64,000 nucleotides of DNA, taken from assembly GCA_003508835.1 (NCBI GenBank), contig PUFA01000068.1, forward strand, positions 7,511,501-7,575,500. The letters run 5' to 3'. The notes under the pieces were generated by a model. That model did no database searches. It had not been told where the DNA came from and saw only the letters and a program-made list of their open reading frames with translations. The translations under genes and the position numbers were made by a program. Source of the stretch: Eonycteris spelaea. Lineage: Eukaryota; Chordata; Mammalia; Chiroptera; Pteropodidae. This document shows positions 34,915 to 47,124 of this stretch, one piece after another (the first letter of the stretch is position 1; the number at the start of each line of letters is the position of its first letter).

Positions 34915-35987
34915 ACTTATTCTGGGCTCTCTAGTTTGTTCCATTGATCTATGTGTCTGTTTTCATGCCAGTACTATGCATTTTGATTTCTATAGCCTTG
35001 TAGTATAGTTTGATTTCAGGTAGTGTGGTATCCACAACTTTGTTCTTCTTTCTCAAGATTGTTATGTCTATTTGAGGTCTTTTATAGTCCCATATAAATT
35101 TTAGAATTATTTGTTCTACTTCTGTGAAAAATGCTGTTGGTATTTTCATAGAGATTGCATTGAATCTATAGATTGGGTAGTGTGGACATTTTAACAATGT
35201 TAGTTCTTACTATCTATGAACACAGTATGTTCTTTTATTTATTTCCTCTTCTGTTCCTTTCTTCAATGACATATTTTTCTGAGTACAGGTCTTCTACCAC
35301 TTGGTTAAATTTATTCTAGACATTTTTTAGTTCAATGTGAACAAGGTTTTTTATTTCTAGTAATTCGTTATTAGTGTGTAAAGATCAACTGATTTCTGAA
35401 TATTAATTTTGTATCCTGCCACTTTACTGAATTCATTTATCAGTTCTTACAGATTTTTTTGGTGGGATTTTTGGAGTTCTTTATATAAAGTGTCATGATA
35501 TCTGCAATGAAAAACTGTTTTACGCCTTCCTTTCCAATTTGGATGCTTTTACTTGTCTGATTGGTGTGGCTAGGACTTTCAATACTGTGTTGAATAATAG
35601 TGGTGAAAGTAGACTTCCTTGCCTTGTTTCTGATTTTAAAGAAAATGCATTTAGCTTTTTCCCATTGAATTTAATGTTAGTTGTGGGTTTGTCATAAATG
35701 ACCTTTACTATGTTAAGGTATGTTCCCTCTATTCTCATTTTGCTGAGAGTGTTATCATACATGGCTGCTGGATTTTGTCGAACACTTTTTCTGCATATGT
35801 TGATATGAGCATATGATTTTTATCTTTTAATTTGTTAATGTGGTATATCACATTAACTGATTTGGAGATATTAAACCAAATTTGCAGCCCAGTAATAAAT
35901 CCAACTTGATCATAGTGCATGATCTTTTTAATGTGTCTTGCTGAATTCAGTGTGCTAACATTTTGTTGAGGATTTTTGCATCTATCC

Positions 35988-36032
<45 letters not shown>

Positions 36033-37650
36033 GCACATGCACGCACGCACACACATTTGTCTGGTTTTGGAATCAGAGTTCTTGTAGCATCATAAAATGA
36101 GTTTGGTGGACTTTCCTCCTCTTGAATTTTCTGGAATATTTTGAGAAGAATGGATGTTAATTCTGCTTTGACTGGTCAAATTCACTTGTGAAGCCATTCA
36201 GTCTAGGACTTTTGTGTTTGGGAGTTTTTGATTACTTGTTCAGTTTTGTTAGTAATTCAGATTTTCTGTTTCTTTTTGACTCAGTCTTGGAAAATTGCAT
36301 ATTTCTAGGAGTTTATCCATTTCTTCTAGATCATCCAGTGCATTGTCATATAATTGCTCGTAATATTTTCTTACAATCCTTTGTATTTCTGTGGAGTCAT
36401 TTGTCACTCCTCTTTCATTTTTTATTTTATTTTGAGGGGTTCACTCTTTTTTCTTGATGACTCTGGTTAAAGGTTTATCAATTTTGTTTATTTTTTCAAA
36501 GAATCAACTTTTGGTTTCATTGATCCTTTGTATTGTTTCTATAGACTTTATTTTGTTTATTTTCACTCTGATTTTTATTATTTCCTTTTTTCCTCACTTT
36601 TAATTTTGTTTGATTTTTTTTTCTAGTTCTTTTAGGTGTAAGGTTAGATTATTTATTTGTGATTTTTCTTGTTTCTTGAGGTAGGCCTGTATTGCTATAA
36701 ATTTCCCTCTTCGGACTACTTTTGCTATGTTTCATAGATTTTCGGTTATTGTGTTTTAATTTTTGTCTCAAGGTATCTTTTGATATCTTCCTTGATCTTA
36801 TTGTTAACCTATTCATTGTTTAGTAGTATGTTTTTTAGCCTTCATGTATTTGTGTATTTTTCAGTTTTTTTTTCTTGTAATTGATTTCTAGTTTCATACT
36901 ATTGTGTTCAGAGAAGATACTTGTTGTGATTCTAGTCTTCTTAAATTTATTGAGTCTTGTTTTGTGGCCTACCTTTTGATCTGTCTCAGAAATGTTCTAT
37001 GTGCACTTGAGAAGAATGTATATTCTGCTGCTTTCAGGTGAAATATTCTAAAAATATCAATTAAACTCATCTGTTCTAATGTGTTATTTAAGGCTGCTGT
37101 TCCCTTGTTAATTTTCTGTCTGGAAGACCCGTCCATTGGTGTGAATGGGGTGTTATAGCCCCCTACTATAACTGTATTACTGTCAATCTGTCCTTGTATA
37201 TCTCTCAATATTTGCTTTATATGTTTAGGCACTCCTATGTTGCATGAATAAATGTTTACTAAGGTTATATCCTCTTGTTAGCTTAATCAGTTTGTCATTA
37301 TGTAATGCCCTTCTTGGCTTTTATTATAGACTTTGTTTTAAAGTCTATTTTGTCTGGTATACATATTGGTACTCCAGCTTTTATTTTCATTTCCATTTGC
37401 ATGAAATATCTTTTTCATCCCTTTATTTTCAGTCTTTGTATATCTTTCAATCTGAAGTGGGTTTCTTGTAGACAGCACATGTATGGGTCCAGTTTTATCA
37501 TCCTTTCAGCTACCCTATGTCTTTTGACTGGGGCATTTAATCTGTTTACATTTAAAGTGATTATTGATAGGTACATAGTTATTGCTATTTTATTATTCAT
37601 ATTGTATGTTCTTTCTTGTTTCCTCCCTTCTTTATTTAAAAGATTCACTT
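34915..37650 (-). pseudogene. L1 ORF2p remnant (endonuclease and reverse transcriptase), broken
   Basis: ORF2p nicks DNA and reverse-transcribes L1 RNA. N-terminal endonuclease pieces show LNVNRLNAP and CLQETHF (near 37455-37475, catalytic Glu context kept) and, further on, GGYNTPFTPMD and FFSSAHRTF. The RT region shows AEKVFDKIQ near 35770-35800, where the preceding catalytic Asp of IDAEKAFD is replaced (TYAEKVFD). It also shows [13 protein letters not shown], and at 35493-35507 an ADIM where ADDM is expected. Frames are broken between 37232-37415, 36052-36969 and 35197-35520, and the C-terminal third is absent. It cannot be active. Confidence 0.85.
35990..36054. repeat. (CA)n/(GCAC) microsatellite inside L1 ORF2
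   Basis: CA run grading into CGCACGCACATGCACGCACGCACA. It replaces part of the ORF2 text just before the block read in reverse as 'ctggttttggaatcag'. CpG-containing units suggest methylation-prone decay. Confidence 0.95.
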
Positions 37651-38479
37651 TAACAATTCTTATAATATTGGCTTGGTGGTGAAGAATTCCTTCTTTATTT
37701 TACCTTCATTTTAATTGATAGCCTTGTGGGGTAGAGTAATCTTAGTTTTCATCAGTTTAAATATTTCATGCCACCACTTTCTGCTGAGAAGTTAACTAAC
37801 AGTTTTATGGGAGCTTCCTTGTAAGTAACTAGCTGCCTTTTTCTTGCTACCTTTAAAATTCTTTGTCTTTAACCTTTGCAATTTTACTTGCAATGTGTCT
37901 TGGTGTGGATTTGTTTGGATTCATTCTTGTTAGGGACTCTCTGCACTTTCTAGGCTTGTATGTCTATTTCCTTCACCAGGTTAGGGAAATTTTCAGTGAT
38001 TATTTCTTCAAATAATTTCTCAGTCCCTTGCTTTAACTCTTTTCTTGCTGGTACCCCTATGGTGTGAATATTGTTATGCTTGATGTTGTCCCAGAGGTCC
38101 GTTACAACTTTTCTCTTTTTTTTTTTTTTTTTTCTTTTCTTTTGCTGTTCTGATTGGGTGTTCTCTGTTACCTTATCTTCCTTCCAAATTACTGATTTGA
38201 TCCTCTCCTTTATCTAATTTACTATTAATTCCTTCTATATCTTCATTTAAATTATTATATTCATTTCTGTTTTTTTAATGCTTACTATTTCTTTGTTAAG
38301 TTCTGAGATTATCTATTCTTTTCTTCACCTAAACTCAGTGAGCATCCTTATAACCAATGTTTTGAACTCTGTGTCTGGTTGGATGCTTGCCTCAATTTTA
38401 TTTAGTTTGTTTTTTCCTAGAGTTTTCTGTTTTTGTTTTTGTTTTCATTTGGGATATGTTTCTTTGTTTTCTCATTTTG

Positions 38480-40050
38480 GCTGCCTCTGTGTTTATTTCC
38501 ATGTATTAGGTAGATCTGCTATGTCTCCCAATCTTAGCCAAGTGGACTACAAGAGTAGGTGCCCTGTGTGGCCCAGAGGCACAGTCTCTCTGATCAACTA
38601 CACTGGGTGCTCCAGGAGTGTCTCTTACGTAGGTTGTGTGTGCCCCCCTGTTGTAGTCGAACCTCTATTTTTGTTGACACCTCAGTGGTTGAAATGGACT
38701 CTCAGGCTGACTGGCTTTGAGGATTGGCCACAACCACAGCATGCTGACTTCAAGGAGTGGGATTCACCCCAGGGGCTGGTGTGCCTATTGAGACCACCCT
38801 TTGTGTGTGCTTCTTGTGGGGCTTCTCAGGTGGTGCTCTGTTGTGGTCTGATACCAGCCTTCAGTATATAGTGTTTCTGGGGCCCTTTGGGAGGGGATTC
38901 CATGCAGGACAAGGTCAGCCACTGCCTGTGACTAGCCCAGGGCTTCTTGACAGGAGCTACAAAGCTATCATGGTTGGGCTCTGCCTGTGCTGGACCTGGA
39001 GTCACGGGGGAGAGGCCACACTATGAACTGAGACTGACTGCCACCAGTACCGGGCCTGGGGTAGCTCAACAAAATGCCCAGGGTACCTCAAGGCCTGAGG
39101 TTGTCTTCTGGCTGTCTATAAATGCTCAGTTGCTGAAAGAACCTCAGGTGGTAGGTGAGTTGGGTGAGGTGAAATTCCAAGGAGTCACCAGCGTGGGGGA
39201 GGTGGTATTCTCCAGGTTAGTGCAGATTCAGATTTGGTGCTAGGGCTGAGCCTGCGACCATTCGCAAAAGTCTCAGAACACACTGAGGCTAGCCATGCCT
39301 GTCTCGGGCTGCAGAGCCCCAGATTTGTTCAAGAGATTCTATAGCTCAGGCCAGGGCTAGTTGCCTGCCACCAAAAATGTCTCTGGAGGTACTGGAGCTG
39401 AGGCCTGTTGATTGCTGCTGAAGAAAGCTCCTTCTGAGAGTGCCAAGTGGGGCTGGTTGCCCAGCCACAAAAATTCCTCCAGCAACATGGGATTTGGTTG
39501 GGGCATGGTCTCAGGCTGTCACCAGGCTGGGAGCTAGATTTTACCAGGCCAGTGCAGATTTAGATTTGTCCTTGTTGGGAGAGGGCTCAATATACTCAAA
39601 ATAGCACATACCTGTAAGCCACACAGGAGGAAGTTTCAACTGGTAGTTGTTCCTACAGCCCTTGCCCTGAAGCCATATAACTAGGTCTTTCCCTGTATGT
39701 CTCTAGTATCTCTGAGCTGCTGTCTCTCCATCAGAGTCCAGGTTGAGTGTCTGCAAGCAAGTGAATCTCTGCACTGGCTCTTTAAAGGGAATGTCTGGAT
39801 TTTCAGCAGCCTTAGCTCACCCGGATGGTCTAAATCCCCACTGATATTCAGGGACAGATTCTGTGGGTACTTCTCTTCTCAGTACTGAAATCCTCAGTTG
39901 AGGAACCCAGTGTGGGACTGAGACCCCTCGTCCTCTTGGGGGAGGACCTATAAAGTTGAGATATTCCTCCCAGTGCTCAACCGCCACACTTGGATGTAGG
40001 GCCAGCCGTTTCATGCTCCACCCTTCCTACCAATCTCAAACAATGGGGAT
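38480..40050 (-). other. L1 5' UTR-like GC-richer block
   Basis: Clearly less AT-rich than its surroundings and without stop-free coding signal on the element strand. It sits where an L1 5' UTR with internal promoter belongs. The longest plus-strand frame of the window (38278-38871, 197 codons), with 38757-39026 and 38947-39243, is antisense to it and low-stop because of base composition. Promoter activity is not inferable. Confidence 0.6.
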
Positions 40051-40071
40051 GGGGTTTCTTAGTTGATCTAA

Positions 40072-40265
40072 AATGTCAACACTGTCTAATAAAGCTTTCT
40101 ACAATGAGAAACACTCTATTCTTCACTGGCCAATACAGCAGCCACTAGCCACATGTGACTATAATGCACTTGACGTCTGCAGGTGTAAAAAAAATAAGAA
40201 AATGAAGGTTATTATTTTAATTAATTTTAATAACTAGCAACTACCATACTGAACAGAGCAGGAGA
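40072..40265 (+). mobile_element. MER3/MER33-like hAT MITE
   Basis: 'cactgtctaataaagctttc' at the start, 'gccactagccacatgtgact', an AT-rich middle, and 'actaccatactgaacagagc' at the end. These match the CAGTGTTGTCCAATAGA-type ends and the 'ctagccacatgtgg' core of this hAT family. Strand is by convention. Confidence 0.65.
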
Positions 40266-40419
40266 GTGATTAAGACATACCCTGGAGCTGGAGATAGAGT
40301 CAGATGCTCCTGAGTCACATGGGTTGTAGTAGGCAGAGGGGAGATGTAAGTGAGATTTAGGTTCTGCTTAGGAAGAAAAGGAGGGTAATGATTGCTGATT
40401 GGACAGGCAGGTCCTCCAC

Positions 40420-40550
40420 CCTTGCTCCTCAAAGTGTGGCCCATGGACCATAACTATAGGCATCACCTGGTAGCTCATTAAAAAAGCAGAATCTTGGGAC
40501 CTATATCAGATGAACTGAATCGGAATTTGTATTTTCAGAGGATTGCTGTT
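40420..40550 (-). mobile_element. MER5-type hAT MITE, partial
   Basis: 'ctcctcaaagtgtggcccat', 'ggaccataactataggcatc', 'acctggtagctcattaaaaa', 'gatgaactgaatcggaattt'. Reverse MER5; the far end has decayed. Confidence 0.75.
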
Positions 40551-40594
40551 GCTTGACATATAACCAGTGGTTTGACATAAAATCTTGCAGTCTC

Positions 40595-40780
40595 AAAAGG
40601 ATTCTGGTTCTCAGCCTGACTCTACAAATTAATTGACTGTTAATTAGGCAACTCAGTTATGCTCTTTAATTCCCAGTTTCCTCATCTCTAAAAATGGTAT
40701 AACAAAACTTTCCTCACAGGGTGTGATTTTTTTTTAAAATAAAATACTGTGTGCGTAGCTCTTAGTATAACAGAAAATCA
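40595..40780 (+). repeat. MIR SINE
   Basis: 'tctggttctcagcctgactc', 'ggcaactcagttatgctctt', 'cccagtttcctcatctctaa', 'actttcctcacagggtgtga', 'cgtagctcttagtataacag'. Confidence 0.75.
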
Positions 40781-41544
40781 AATATGTGTTCATAATATCA
40801 TGGTTTTGCTGGCTTCCTTTCTAGGAAAGAGTATATGTCTTACACCTCGGGAGATCCCTAGCCCTCCCAAGACTGCACATGATAGATTTTTAATAATGAG
40901 GGTTGAAATAATAACAGACAGAATAAATGACTAATTGAATGAATGATTAGATAGTCCAGTGTCTCATAAATCACAGATGGGTCAAAAGAGTAATAACAAA
41001 TTCTTTTAAGAATAAATACAATTTTTCACATGTAGCATCAGGCCAATATTTGATTTTTCTACCTTAAATAATTTATTACCCTAATTCTAGAACTTCATTT
41101 TTAAGAAGGAAGAAAAAGGTGCATAAGATCTTCTTCATCATCAGGTGTTGCAAATGCCCTCTTCATACATGCGCATGCCCTGGCTATCTTTGAAAGCATT
41201 CATAAAAGAAGAAGGATGCTCATGTGCCCACATCATACGTTGGGCACTCTGCCATGTACTGCCTGGTGACAGCCCTCACATTCCTGGCTGAGTAGTTGCT
41301 GAAGTTTCCAGGTATTTTGCTTCATCATTCCAATAGACTGACCCTCCTGGCTCTCCACAGCTAGACCAGAGGTTTTCCCAGCACCTCCTTTGTCTCCCCT
41401 TGTGAAACAGATGACATTCCACTTTGCAGTTATATACTCTATGATTCTCATTAAGCCCTGTAAGCTGAGAACTACTATGGATGGCCTGTAGCCTGATGGT
41501 GAGAGAGAGAGAGCAGAGCTTGTCCCAGACAAGTGAAGTTTTCA
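40781..41544. other. Unassigned, moderately unique sequence
   Basis: No family recognised. A GA run lies at about 41504-41514. Two overlapping minus-strand frames (41233-41545) show no domain. Confidence 0.45.
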
Positions 41545-41640
41545 TAATAGGCTTTGCTAGTGACCTGGGATATGATCTTTGATCTTGGATGACTTACTGT
41601 GTCTCTGATCCCTCCATGTTCTTATGTTTAAAAGGCTCCA
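41545..41640 (+). repeat. MIR-like fragment
   Basis: 'tgctagtgacctgggatatg', 'gatgacttactgtgtctctg', then 'catgttcttatgtttaaaag'. Degraded. Confidence 0.4.
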
Positions 41641-41642
41641 GA

Positions 41643-41703
41643 ACAAAACAAAACAAAACAAAACAAAACAAAAACAAAAAAACAAAGAACATAAAAAAAA
41701 CAA
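41643..41703. repeat. (CAAAA)n-rich tract
   Basis: Five near-perfect CAAAA units followed by A-rich sequence. It directly follows the MIR-like fragment. Confidence 0.9.
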
Positions 41704-41784
41704 ATTAAAAAATCTTATTTCGCAATGCATAAAATTTGAAGCATTATACAAATGTAAAACATCTGCTTCTATTCCTTATTATTT

Positions 41785-42100
41785 TTATCTAACATTAATT
41801 TATTCCTACATTTATTTATTCACATACATTTAGTGTCCATCTACTACGTCATCATTCTATACAATGTACCAGGGTTACAGAAATAATGAAGAACATAGTC
41901 CCTAACCTCATTAATTGGCAGTCTAGGATGAGACATAGAAGACTGAGCACAAAGATGGAACCAACTAGGGAAACCTGAGACACTCAATAAATACTTTCTG
42001 AAAGAAGAGAGCTCTGAGGTAAGTCTTGAGAGATGAGTAGAAATTAATCAAATAAAGGTAGAATGATATTTCAGATAGGGAGACCAGTGTGTTCACAACA
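41785..42100 (-). mobile_element. L2 3'-end fragment
   Basis: 'tttatttattcacatacatt', 'agtccctaacctcattaatt', 'ggcagtctaggatgagacat', then 'aggtaagtcttgagagatga'. Reverse L2. Confidence 0.65.
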
Positions 42101-42224
42101 GATACTACTTTTATTTTACTTTGTTTAAAGAGAAGTATAACGCTTTTTGCCTACTTTAAATAAAACCCAGAAAGTATAGACTTTTAATTCCAGAAGGGGC
42201 TTTTTGTCAGCAACACATTTTTTA

Positions 42225-42375
42225 CTTGACAGCTGACAGACGTAAAATTCAGAAAACTGCACCAGCATCCTCAAGGTCACACAGGTTGTTCACAGCTAAA
42301 CTGATGTTTGCTAACGCCCCGTTCTGTTCAGCCCTCACTCCCTCACTTCACACTGCCTCCCTGACCTAAGGGCCA
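42225..42375 (-). repeat. MIR fragment
   Basis: 'cctcaaggtcacacaggttg', 'ttcacagctaaactgatgtt', 'cgccccgttctgttcagccc' fit reverse MIR. Confidence 0.6.
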
Positions 42376-42974
42376 GTGACAATTTAGCATTTTTTAGTAG
42401 TTGACTCTTTTGTCAACACCAAACACAAATAAACAACCAATACGTCTAAGCCAGATCCAGGTCATTTGTCAACAGAATCTGTGTAATGGATGTTTGCTAT
42501 GGAGAAGAATTTTAAAAATTAGATCTGGAAGTTTTTGGCATATGCCCACCTGGCACCATACTCTCTTAGTTTCCCAAAACTCTTAGACTTAAGGAAAGCT
42601 TAATTAAAATCAAGTCAACAGAGAATACTCTGAGAAATTAACAAAACAACAGAGACATAAATTAGGCAACAGAGAAGTAATGCGTGCACACACACACACA
42701 AACACACACACACACACGTATATTTTTCAAGCCAAACTTTATTTACTATGTATAGGTCAACCAAGATGCCTGATATTTCAAAAAACTTAAAATTTTGTTT
42801 AATTATGATATATCTTGATATTGGAATTTGAAGTGGAATGATTACTGAACATAAAATTCAAAACTCAGGTGTGAAGCTCTGTGCTAGAGATAACAAACTG
42901 TGTCTTGGAGTTCTGTGAAAGTTCCTGGTATGGTGTTGGGCTCAGACCAGTAAATCTATACCTATTAATTTTCT
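42376..42974. other. Unassigned sequence with a CA microsatellite
   Basis: CA run at 42684-42718 with one AA interruption. The rest is unrecognised. Confidence 0.6.
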
Positions 42975-43070
42975 GCATTCATGGTTAAGACCTCCTTCTT
43001 AGCCTCACTTTCCTTATCAGTGAAATGGAGATAATACCTGTTCCTTCTACTTACAAAATGGTTATTAAAA
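42975..43070 (+). repeat. MIR fragment
   Basis: 'cctcactttccttatcagtg', 'aaatggagataatacctgtt', then an A/AAC-rich tract. Confidence 0.65.
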
Positions 43071-43149
43071 AAAACAAAAAACAAAAAAAACAAACTCATG
43101 ACTAGTATATATTTTGGAAATATGGTTTCAAACACAGGAGCTGATGGCA

Positions 43150-43400
43150 ATATCTGTCATTCAGGTTGGTAGAGGGGTGTAGCAGAGTGTCATGAACTAT
43201 TTCAGATTGAGTGGCCAAGAAGACCTCTCTGAGGAGATGATGGTTGAGCAGAATGCTGAATAGAAGCATCCAGCCATGTAAAGGACTAAGGATAGATATT
43301 CTGGAAAAGGAGCCCAGCAAATACAAAGACCCCTAAGACACTCATGAGCAAGGCCTGAATGATAAATCAAATGCCGCTGACTGAGATAATCAGAGCACAG
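43150..43400 (-). mobile_element. L2 fragment
   Basis: 'ggccaagaagacctctctga', 'ggagatgatggttgagcaga', 'gaagcatccagccatgtaaa', 'aaatacaaagacccctaaga', 'ctcatgagcaaggcctgaat': well-kept reverse L2. Confidence 0.75.
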
Positions 43401-43484
43401 CGGTGATAAATCAGGTCCGGGGAGTCAGAAACTTTCTCTAGGGGAATGAGAACATACTGGAGGATTGAACTAATATTTTTCCTT

Positions 43485-43715
43485 GTGATGTGACCTCAAA
43501 CTAGTACTTCAGGATTGTCACTTCTTCCATAAAATGGCATCATAATACCTATCCTGAAAATTTACATTGATAATTGCATTTACTCTTTTATATAATGTAT
43601 TTGTACTTCCCCTGACAGGCACAGTGCCTGTTACTGACTGCTATTGCTACTTTGGTAGACACTGTTGTCATTTTCATTATTATTGTCACATCTGAGTTTA
43701 CTCCAGCAATAGCTA
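43485..43715 (+). repeat. MIR SINE
   Basis: 'gtgatgtgacctcaaactag', 'tcacttcttccataaaatgg', 'catcataatacctatcctga', 'gacaggcacagtgcctgtta', 'ctattgctactttggtagac'. Confidence 0.7.
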
Positions 43716-44509
43716 TTGGGAACAAAGGAGAGTAAGCAGAAGAGATAAGGCAGATATGGCACAAAAGTAGCTCTAGTACCACAAAGTAATATTTTATTTC
43801 CATAAATCAAATAAATAAGCCTTATCTTTTTTAGCCACATATATCATTTTTCTTCTAATTATAGGCCTACTGTAGCCTCTGACTTTAGAAGCTCGTGTTT
43901 CAGTCCATGGCAGGTGGTACCTGGCTTCTTCTACATTACTCAATGCTTGCATCTCTTGGCCCATAAAGCCCAGGGTCAGATTGGAGTTTTCTCTATCAGA
44001 GTGCTTGCCAAGCACCCAGATTGCAATCCAGGAGGTCAGCTAACCCCTCCAAAAGCCAGGGCTGATAACTCATCTTGGATGTGGATAGCAGATATTTGAC
44101 TCATTGCTCTCGAAAAATAACAGTAATAGAACAAAACATTTATTTCAGCTTCATGTTCACTATATTTTGTGCAGAGGATACCCAGAAATCCTTCGCTTAA
44201 GTGGAAGAAACAGAGAGGTGAGCTGGAGTGTTCCAGGTCTGATAACTCCTCAGGCATGCTTTGTAGAGCCCGTATTTGTTTTTATCTTACTCCCAGACAA
44301 ATGCTTAAAAGCCTCATGTGGACAGATCAGTCTTGATTAATAATCCTAGAATCTGCCAGTCTTTGCCTCTCCTATCCTCTCTCTCCCTCCATTTCTGCCT
44401 CTTTCTCCCCACTTGCACCCTTCCCCTGTTTTTCAAATTACTTTCTATATTTTTCCTTCATCTCTTTTTTTTAATTTCTTCTCTCCTTCCTTGCCTCTCA
44501 ACATGGACA
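43716..44509. other. Unassigned, apparently unique sequence
   Basis: No repeat recognised between about 43850 and 44340. A pyrimidine-rich run (CTCTC/CCTTC) spans 44360-44500. Small frames on both strands show no domain. Confidence 0.45.
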
Positions 44510-45220
44510 TTTAATATTTATTAGGTTTCAGGTAAAAGCCAGAGGCTATTCTGGGCACAAGGATACAAAGACAAATATCAGTGGATAACTACAGACATAC
44601 AAGGAAGAAAGCAGCCTATGATATGTAGTTTTGTAGAAGCGTGAAGGGAATGAGTTAATTGAGGCATCAGAAAAGCTTTATTTTTGGATTTTTTTGGCAG
44701 ATAAGTATACTGACAGAGATAGGCAAAGAAGTACAAGGCATTTTAAGCCAAAGGAACAACAAAAGCAAAGACACAGAAGTGAAACACTAAGCCGCATAGA
44801 GGTGAGGCGAAGGTGTAAGTCAGGGAGCTTTTCAAGCCATGCTAAGGAGGATGGACTTTATAAAGAAGAAAATGGAGAACTAGTGAAGAACTTTAAGTGA
44901 GGACATGAGATGAACAAGTCTTGTGTGTTAGCAATACCACTCTACAGTATGTGGAGTCTGAAATAGAATGGGTCAACTGGATTCTATTGTATTGTCTAAA
45001 TGAGAGTTGACAAATGTTTGAATCAAGCCAGTGACATAGTAGATAGAGGAAAGAGGACCAAAAAAAAAAAAAAGTAAAAGGGAGTATGATTACAAATTCT
45101 TGACCTCAAATTTGGTCATATATTGGTGACATTCACTAAAATAAGGATGAGGACTGAAGAGCTTTTATACAGAGAAAGGTAGACATTTTGGGTTTGAAGT
45201 ACATTAACTATATTGATCAG
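44510..45220 (-). mobile_element. L2 fragment, long
   Basis: 'tctgggcacaaggatacaaa', 'caaaggaacaacaaaagcaa', 'agccatgctaaggaggatgg', 'actttataaagaagaaaatg', 'ggagaactagtgaagaactt', 'ttgacctcaaatttggtcat'. Reverse L2, with an A run at 45060-45074. Confidence 0.7.
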
Positions 45221-47124
45221 TGACTCTGGTAGTCTCCGTTTCCAGGTTTGTAATGGAGAGATTTCATTTAGTTGTTTATTAATTTGGAAAATATGTACAA
45301 ATCTCCTAGCAGTCTCTAATATATAAACTCTTCTAAAATATTAATTATCCCTTTTTTAGTTTTGTTGTTTATTTGTCGGTTTTGTATATGTCCATAGTAC
45401 TCTGTTGTACTTTTTAAGAACCCTTAGGGGCTGCATGTATCCTTAAGAACTTTGACTAAAGGGAACTATGTTACCTCCTTAAAATTAACTATACATAGAA
45501 GGTCAGAGCAGAGATAAGCAATAGGCATTACCTTGGCTCCTTGGCTGTCCTGATTAAACGTGATCATATCTAAAGAATACCTCTTCATGGCTTCTCTTTA
45601 TCAGTGAGCAGACTTTGTTCCATGAATCTTTCTGCTATCAGTGCCAGAAGAAAGATTGGAGCCATGGCCACAAAATAGAAGAGATGGAGGCTAGTGGGAG
45701 GAGGAGTAGGGACCTTTCAGCAATAGGCACAGCCCCAAAGGAGAAAAATTTGGAGGTTTTTCATCCAGGATCAGTATTCTGCCTCACTACCCCAAAGAGC
45801 CCACGCCAGAGGATAGCTAGATGTGGAAAGATAGCAAGAAGCCCCATAGAGGCTGTGGGAAAATAGAAGATACAGGTGGCTTCTCTTCCCTGCTCTAGCT
45901 GAATGGCCTGGGGATAGAGAGCAGCAAGAAGAGAGCCTTTTGGAGAGATGTCTCTACATAGAATGCAGAAGACCTAGGGGTTCTCAAGGGACCTGGGACA
46001 GGGAGGGACACCAGGGATGTTGAGAAGATAATGGACCCTCAGTGGTGTGGCCAGAATGAGGAAGCTCCTCAGTATGGAGTACCTCAAGACAAGAGGCAAT
46101 TATTAAGCATTACAGATTTCAGTAGTAGATGCCAATACCATGCTTAAATACATACATACATACATACATACATACGTACATACATACATACATACATACA
46201 TGCATTCATTTTTTAAAATTTTACTTTTAAAAAAAGATGCACAAAGACCATCAAACCAACAGCGCTTCTCAGAAATTTCTGAGGACACAATCCCAACTTG
46301 AACCCCTCTTGCTTCTGCCATGAAGTTACATGAGCTTTCCCTGCACCAAGATGACAGGGAGAAGGAAGGGTAGAGGAGACCCTCTGGAGAAGAGAAACAG
46401 CCCCATCAGAGTGTTTGAACATTGAATTTGATCGTATAGTCTGTCCAAAGATATTAAGTTTAGTGGAAATCACCCACAATATCTTAAAGTGGAAAGATTG
46501 GTCTTACTCTTTGACCCCCTCCACATCTGGGAATAAAAGCTTGTAAGAATATTTTTGGTCAGTTACAGAAATAACAATAGCTATATTCTTTTTCACACCC
46601 AGGTAATAATGGGTAAGTTTTAGGCCCAACTGCACAATCATATAATAATCAAATTACAACAAAAATAGGAGATCGTTAGCCCTGGGAGTACAGCAAAAGA
46701 AACATTTTAAGGAGCAAACTTTTTGAGCCAGTCTGAGCAGTGATCTCAAAGGCAAAATGATTCCTGGTGTGGAGGTAGATGCACAGGATTATGGCCCCAG
46801 AACTTCAAGTATTTCTGATCTCTTTGGCAAGAACATTTTTAGTGTGATAATGCTGAACTGGGCCATGTTCCCTGGTGCTTGTCAGCCTCCAATTCATCTG
46901 ACTCCCTAATTCCATGCCCACCAAACCATCTACTTGATTACCTCTTGGCTCATCAAGTTTGTCGTCAGGAAATAATGTTCCACTCATGGGAGTTTCAGAT
47001 CCTGTCACAGTAATCATTCAGAATAAACTTAAAAGTGGTCTCAATTCTCATGTAGCTTGACTCCAGGGATAGAATTTATTGATTATCCCAGTGCAAACTT
47101 CCTAATCTCAAGAAAATTCTGTTT
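45221..47124. other. Mostly unassigned sequence
   Basis: 45450-46100 is purine-rich on the plus strand and unrecognised. 46148-46202 is a TACA microsatellite. 46210-47050 shows no clear repeat. Frames 45615-45866 and 46213-46479 lack domains. Confidence 0.5.
46148..46202. repeat. (TACA)n microsatellite
   Basis: About 13 TACA units with one TACG variant. On the minus strand it translates as Met-Tyr-Val-Cys repeats, which explains the frame at 46103-46321. Confidence 0.95.

Larger units (their letters stand above)
34888..40050 (-). mobile_element. Long LINE-1 (L1M-type), 5' part to mid-ORF2
   Basis: About 5.1 kb reverse element. From its 5' end (high coordinates) come a GC-richer 5' UTR-like block (about 38480-40050), an ORF1-like region (about 37700-38450) and ORF2 from about 37600 down. 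Everything 3' of mid-ORF2 is missing. On the element's own strand it ends '...ccacacctatttgattt' followed by 10 A (T run 34888-34897). This is opposite to the usual 5' truncation of L1. The 5' boundary is a judgement. Old age is shown by the many stops and shifts and by a CA microsatellite inside ORF2. Confidence 0.85.

Noticed and set aside
37305..37682. 125-codon hydrophobic plus-strand frame resembling a membrane protein
   Set aside because: Antisense to the start of L1 ORF2; T-rich antisense of an A-rich gene always gives Phe/Leu/Ile-rich peptides.
38278..38871. Longest open frame in the window (197 codons, plus strand), with 38757-39026 and 38947-39243
   Set aside because: It runs antisense through the L1 5' UTR-like and ORF1-like region. 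Low stop density follows from the local base composition; no known domain and no start or splice context.
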